Of a stretch of 24,862 nt of DNA, positions 22,799 through 24,862 are shown piece after piece. Position 1 is the first letter of the stretch; each line of letters starts with the position of its first letter. This stretch comes from Spirosoma fluviale. GTDB taxonomy: Bacteria > Bacteroidota > Bacteroidia > Cytophagales > Spirosomataceae. Location: the NCBI GenBank assembly GCA_945860325.1, contig CAMARL010000007.1:1-24862 (forward strand), in the 5' to 3' direction. Both the position numbers and the translations under genes were made by a program. The notes beneath the pieces are model-generated. The model made no database searches and had not been told where the DNA came from. It saw nothing but the letters and a program-made list of their open reading frames with translations.

Positions 22799-24373
22799 TT
22801 AAAAGTTTGATTTAACACCCGTGTCAAAATACAAGCGAGTCGCAATATCATCTTTACCACCAGGTCCCATTTTAGATACAGCGTCAGCTACGCCAGCCGT
22901 GTTACCTGTTCTTTCAGCATTGATGAATGGCATTCTCTTGATAAACTCTCCTACAGGAATAATACCCCAATCTGGGCTAGAATCATTTTTAGCTACCGGA
23001 GGAATCTTTGGATATCCTGTTCTTCTAAAATCAACCCAAGCTTCTAAAGTGTTTGTAAATGTATTAAGGTACTTTTGAGTAATGATTTTCTCCAACTTCA
23101 ATTCAAGATTGTCTGTTTCGTTCCATGCAACTGTAATAGTCGAGGCAGCTTTATTGCTATTGCGTGCATCCTTTGGATCGACATAGTCAATAGGCTTGCT
23201 CGTTGCATCCGCTAAATAAGCATCCACACCTCCTGCACCCCAATCTTCAAAAGATAACCTAACCCCATTTTTGTAATTTGCTTCAGCAGAACCTGATCCA
23301 GCCCAACCTCTTAGAGCGGCCTCAGCTTTTAAGAATGCAACTTCTGACGCCGTAAATCCACGTCTTGTTTGTGCACTATTAAAATCATTTGATACTTTAG
23401 AATAAGGTACCTTATCCGCTTTTGCTACATTGTATGAACCGTTACGAATTCCTTTATAAGGATAGGCAGGATGATCGGCAGCCAATGACACATCAGAAAC
23501 TGGCGTGAAATATTTTGAAATACGATTATCTTTCAAGCCAACTAAAAAAGATTCTATAACACCACCCATACGCGTATCATCCCATTGCCAGCAAATTTGT
23601 GCCACTGGCATGATGTTTCCATTCAAAGAAACTAAAAAGTTTTCTGAATTCGTATTAATTAATCCAGCAGGATCTGCCATCGCTTTTTCACCTTGTATTT
23701 TAGCAAGTGCAGGGTTTACTTTCGATAAACGCATGGCCAATCTTAAACGCATCGAGTTGACTAATTTCATCCATGCAGGGATGCTTCCTTTGTAACTAGG
23801 ATCAAACTTAGTAAAACCTGTATATGTTTTATTAGAAGCAAAATCCGTTTGAATTTCATCTAATTGTTTGAAAAACTGATCATACAAATCAGACTCTTTA
23901 TCATAATTAATTTGAGGAGTAGTTGCGCCATAATTTGAATAAATCACAGGGCCATGGTAAGCAGACAATTTAGAAATTGACATAATCCGAATTAATTTTG
24001 CCCAAGTAGCAAACAAGGGCAATTTATTTTCATCTGCCAATCGAATAACCTGCTTTGAGGGAGACATTACATTATTATACGTACGACCCCAGAAAGAGTT
24101 CCAACGAATATAATAAGTAGTATTGTTTACATTACCTACAAAGTCGGTAGGGGTATTCATATAGCCCATCCAAGAATCATGTAAAAGATCCTCTTCTACT
24201 TGACCACCGAAAAGGTTCAACAACATCCCTGAGAAAGGAGAACCTACCAGGTTGAAATCTTGTTTTAATAACTGATCCGAAATTTGATTTGGATTCTGGT
24301 TTATTTTCTCAAATTCTTCAGTACAAGATACTAGCGCAATCAAAAATAGTGATGCAAATAATATTTTTTTCAT
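22799..24373 (-). CDS. SusD/RagB-family nutrient-binding lipoprotein
   Basis: A 524-residue outer-membrane lipoprotein of the SusD/RagB superfamily, SusD-like 2 type. The signal peptide ends L-V-S-C (Cys17), followed by E-E-F-E-K-I-N-Q-N-P-N, the typical N-terminal segment. The helical body carries TPR-like repeats; S-E-V-A-F-L-K-A-E-A-A-L-R-G-W and a W-V-D-F-R-R-T-G-Y-P-K-I-P segment near the C-terminus are hallmarks of the family. SusD proteins cap a SusC receptor and capture glycans or peptides. The SusC partner ends 24 bases upstream. No glycoside hydrolase lies in view, so the ligand cannot be inferred; the SusD-like 2 subgroup often lacks linked polysaccharide enzymes. Confidence 0.93.
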   Translation of the reverse strand: MKKILFASLFLIALVSCTEEFEKINQNPNQISDQLLKQDFNLVGSPFSGMLLNLFGGQVEEDLLHDSWMGYMNTPTDFVGNVNNTTYYIRWNSFWGRTYNNVMSPSKQVIRLADENKLPLFATWAKLIRIMSISKLSAYHGPVIYSNYGATTPQINYDKESDLYDQFFKQLDEIQTDFASNKTYTGFTKFDPSYKGSIPAWMKLVNSMRLRLAMRLSKVNPALAKIQGEKAMADPAGLINTNSENFLVSLNGNIMPVAQICWQWDDTRMGGVIESFLVGLKDNRISKYFTPVSDVSLAADHPAYPYKGIRNGSYNVAKADKVPYSKVSNDFNSAQTRRGFTASEVAFLKAEAALRGWAGSGSAEANYKNGVRLSFEDWGAGGVDAYLADATSKPIDYVDPKDARNSNKAASTITVAWNETDNLELKLEKIITQKYLNTFTNTLEAWVDFRRTGYPKIPPVAKNDSSPDWGIIPVGEFIKRMPFINAERTGNTAGVADAVSKMGPGGKDDIATRLYFDTGVKSNF

Positions 24374-24397
24374 AATAACGTGATTTTAATATTTTTT

Positions 24398-24862
24398 TTA
24401 AAAAGTTAATTTGACATTAAAGCCAATTGATCTAGTTGAAGGCATGCTAAATACATCATTTGACTGCATTCCATTGGCTGTACTCATGGATTGTTCAGGA
24501 TCAAATGGTGCTTCTTTATAGAAGAAAAATAGGTTTCTAGCTACTAAAGAGAAAGAAGCATCTTTGATTGGGAAAGAAGTCTTATTAATTTTTAAGTTAT
24601 ACCCAAAAGCTAATTGACCTAAACGTACATTTGTTCTAGAAAAAACATACGGTTCCATGATTTTATTTCTATCACCAATGGATGAGTAGTACAGCACTGG
24701 ATCGATGGCATTAACCGCCGCTCCGGTGCTTGATACTGCGTTAATGGGAATCGTTGCGTTTAATCGTGCATCTGCAGATCTTTGGCTTGCACCATAAGAA
24801 TCTAAGAACGCTTCTGTTTTAGAAAAAGCTACACCTCCAAATTTTGCATTAATAAGCGCACT
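24398..24862 (-). CDS. SusC/RagA-type TonB-linked receptor, C-terminal fragment
   Basis: A partial gene running off the window edge; the frame is open from base 24862 and gives the last 154 residues. A reading that starts at the GTG at 24697 is only an internal codon. The fragment includes the barrel-end pattern of SusC proteins: V-R-L-G-Q-L-A-F-G-Y-N-L, then A-S-F-S-L-V-A-R-N-L-F, D-P-E, and the closing M-P-S-T-R-S-I-G-F-N-V-K-L-T-F, whose last residue Phe is the outer-membrane sorting signal. It is paired with the SusD gene 24 bases downstream. Confidence 0.92.
   Translation of the reverse strand, partial: SALINAKFGGVAFSKTEAFLDSYGASQRSADARLNATIPINAVSSTGAAVNAIDPVLYYSSIGDRNKIMEPYVFSRTNVRLGQLAFGYNLKINKTSFPIKDASFSLVARNLFFFYKEAPFDPEQSMSTANGMQSNDVFSMPSTRSIGFNVKLTF

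Noticed and set aside
24398..24697. A 99-codon gene starting with GTG at 24697
   Set aside because: The frame stays open to the window edge with SusC-like sequence, so the GTG is internal to a truncated receptor gene.

Overview
The window is AT-rich DNA from a member of the Bacteroidota. The evidence is an adjacent SusD/SusC pair, a TonB-dependent receptor with an N-terminal carboxypeptidase-regulatory-like domain, many short-signal lipoproteins ending in a Cys lipobox, an FSMP-type paralogous-domain lipoprotein, and almost no Shine-Dalgarno sequences. An order-level guess of Cytophagales is only inference. I see no rRNA, tRNA, CRISPR array, transposase, integrase or phage gene.

Layout. (1) 181-1791: a tight two-gene unit, a YHYH-domain lipoprotein and a C-terminally anchored periplasmic protein of unknown function, followed at once by an imperfect-palindrome element (1795-1915). 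(2) 2179-3498: a secreted class-C-type serine hydrolase lying between two direct copies of an intergenic repeat. (3) 4041-13618: two oppositely oriented modules that meet tail to tail near 9000. The plus module is a large membrane-anchored dehydrogenase-like propeller/HEAT/cytochrome c protein, a tiny lipoprotein ORF and a ceramidase-fold protein. The minus module is a second ceramidase-fold protein, a second dehydrogenase-like propeller/HEAT protein without a haem domain, and a HiPIP. (4) 13789-21141: a purple-acid-phosphatase-like enzyme divergent from a TonB receptor and Ig-like/beta-helix lipoprotein operon, followed by a phytase-type esterase-like lipoprotein. This looks like a phosphorus-scavenging neighbourhood. 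(5) 21626-22321: an FSMP-domain lipoprotein. (6) 22799-24862, minus strand: a SusD-like lipoprotein and the 3' end of its SusC-type receptor, closed by a 36-bp palindromic terminator.

Working model (inference). In both modules of region 3 a ceramidase-fold hydrolase releases, and a propeller dehydrogenase oxidises, an unknown extracytoplasmic substrate. Electrons would leave through a fused c-type haem in one module and through a separate HiPIP in the other. Both ceramidase-fold proteins lack the nucleophilic Ser of true neutral ceramidases, so the substrate is probably not ceramide.

The most unusual non-coding signal is a dispersed intergenic repeat of about 150 bp. Three nearly gap-free copies (1914-2065, 3586-3737, 21276-21427), a diverged inverted copy (19412-19539) and several partial copies share a constant core, but carry hairpins whose arms change together. 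This suggests a conserved single-stranded DNA or RNA structure of unknown function.
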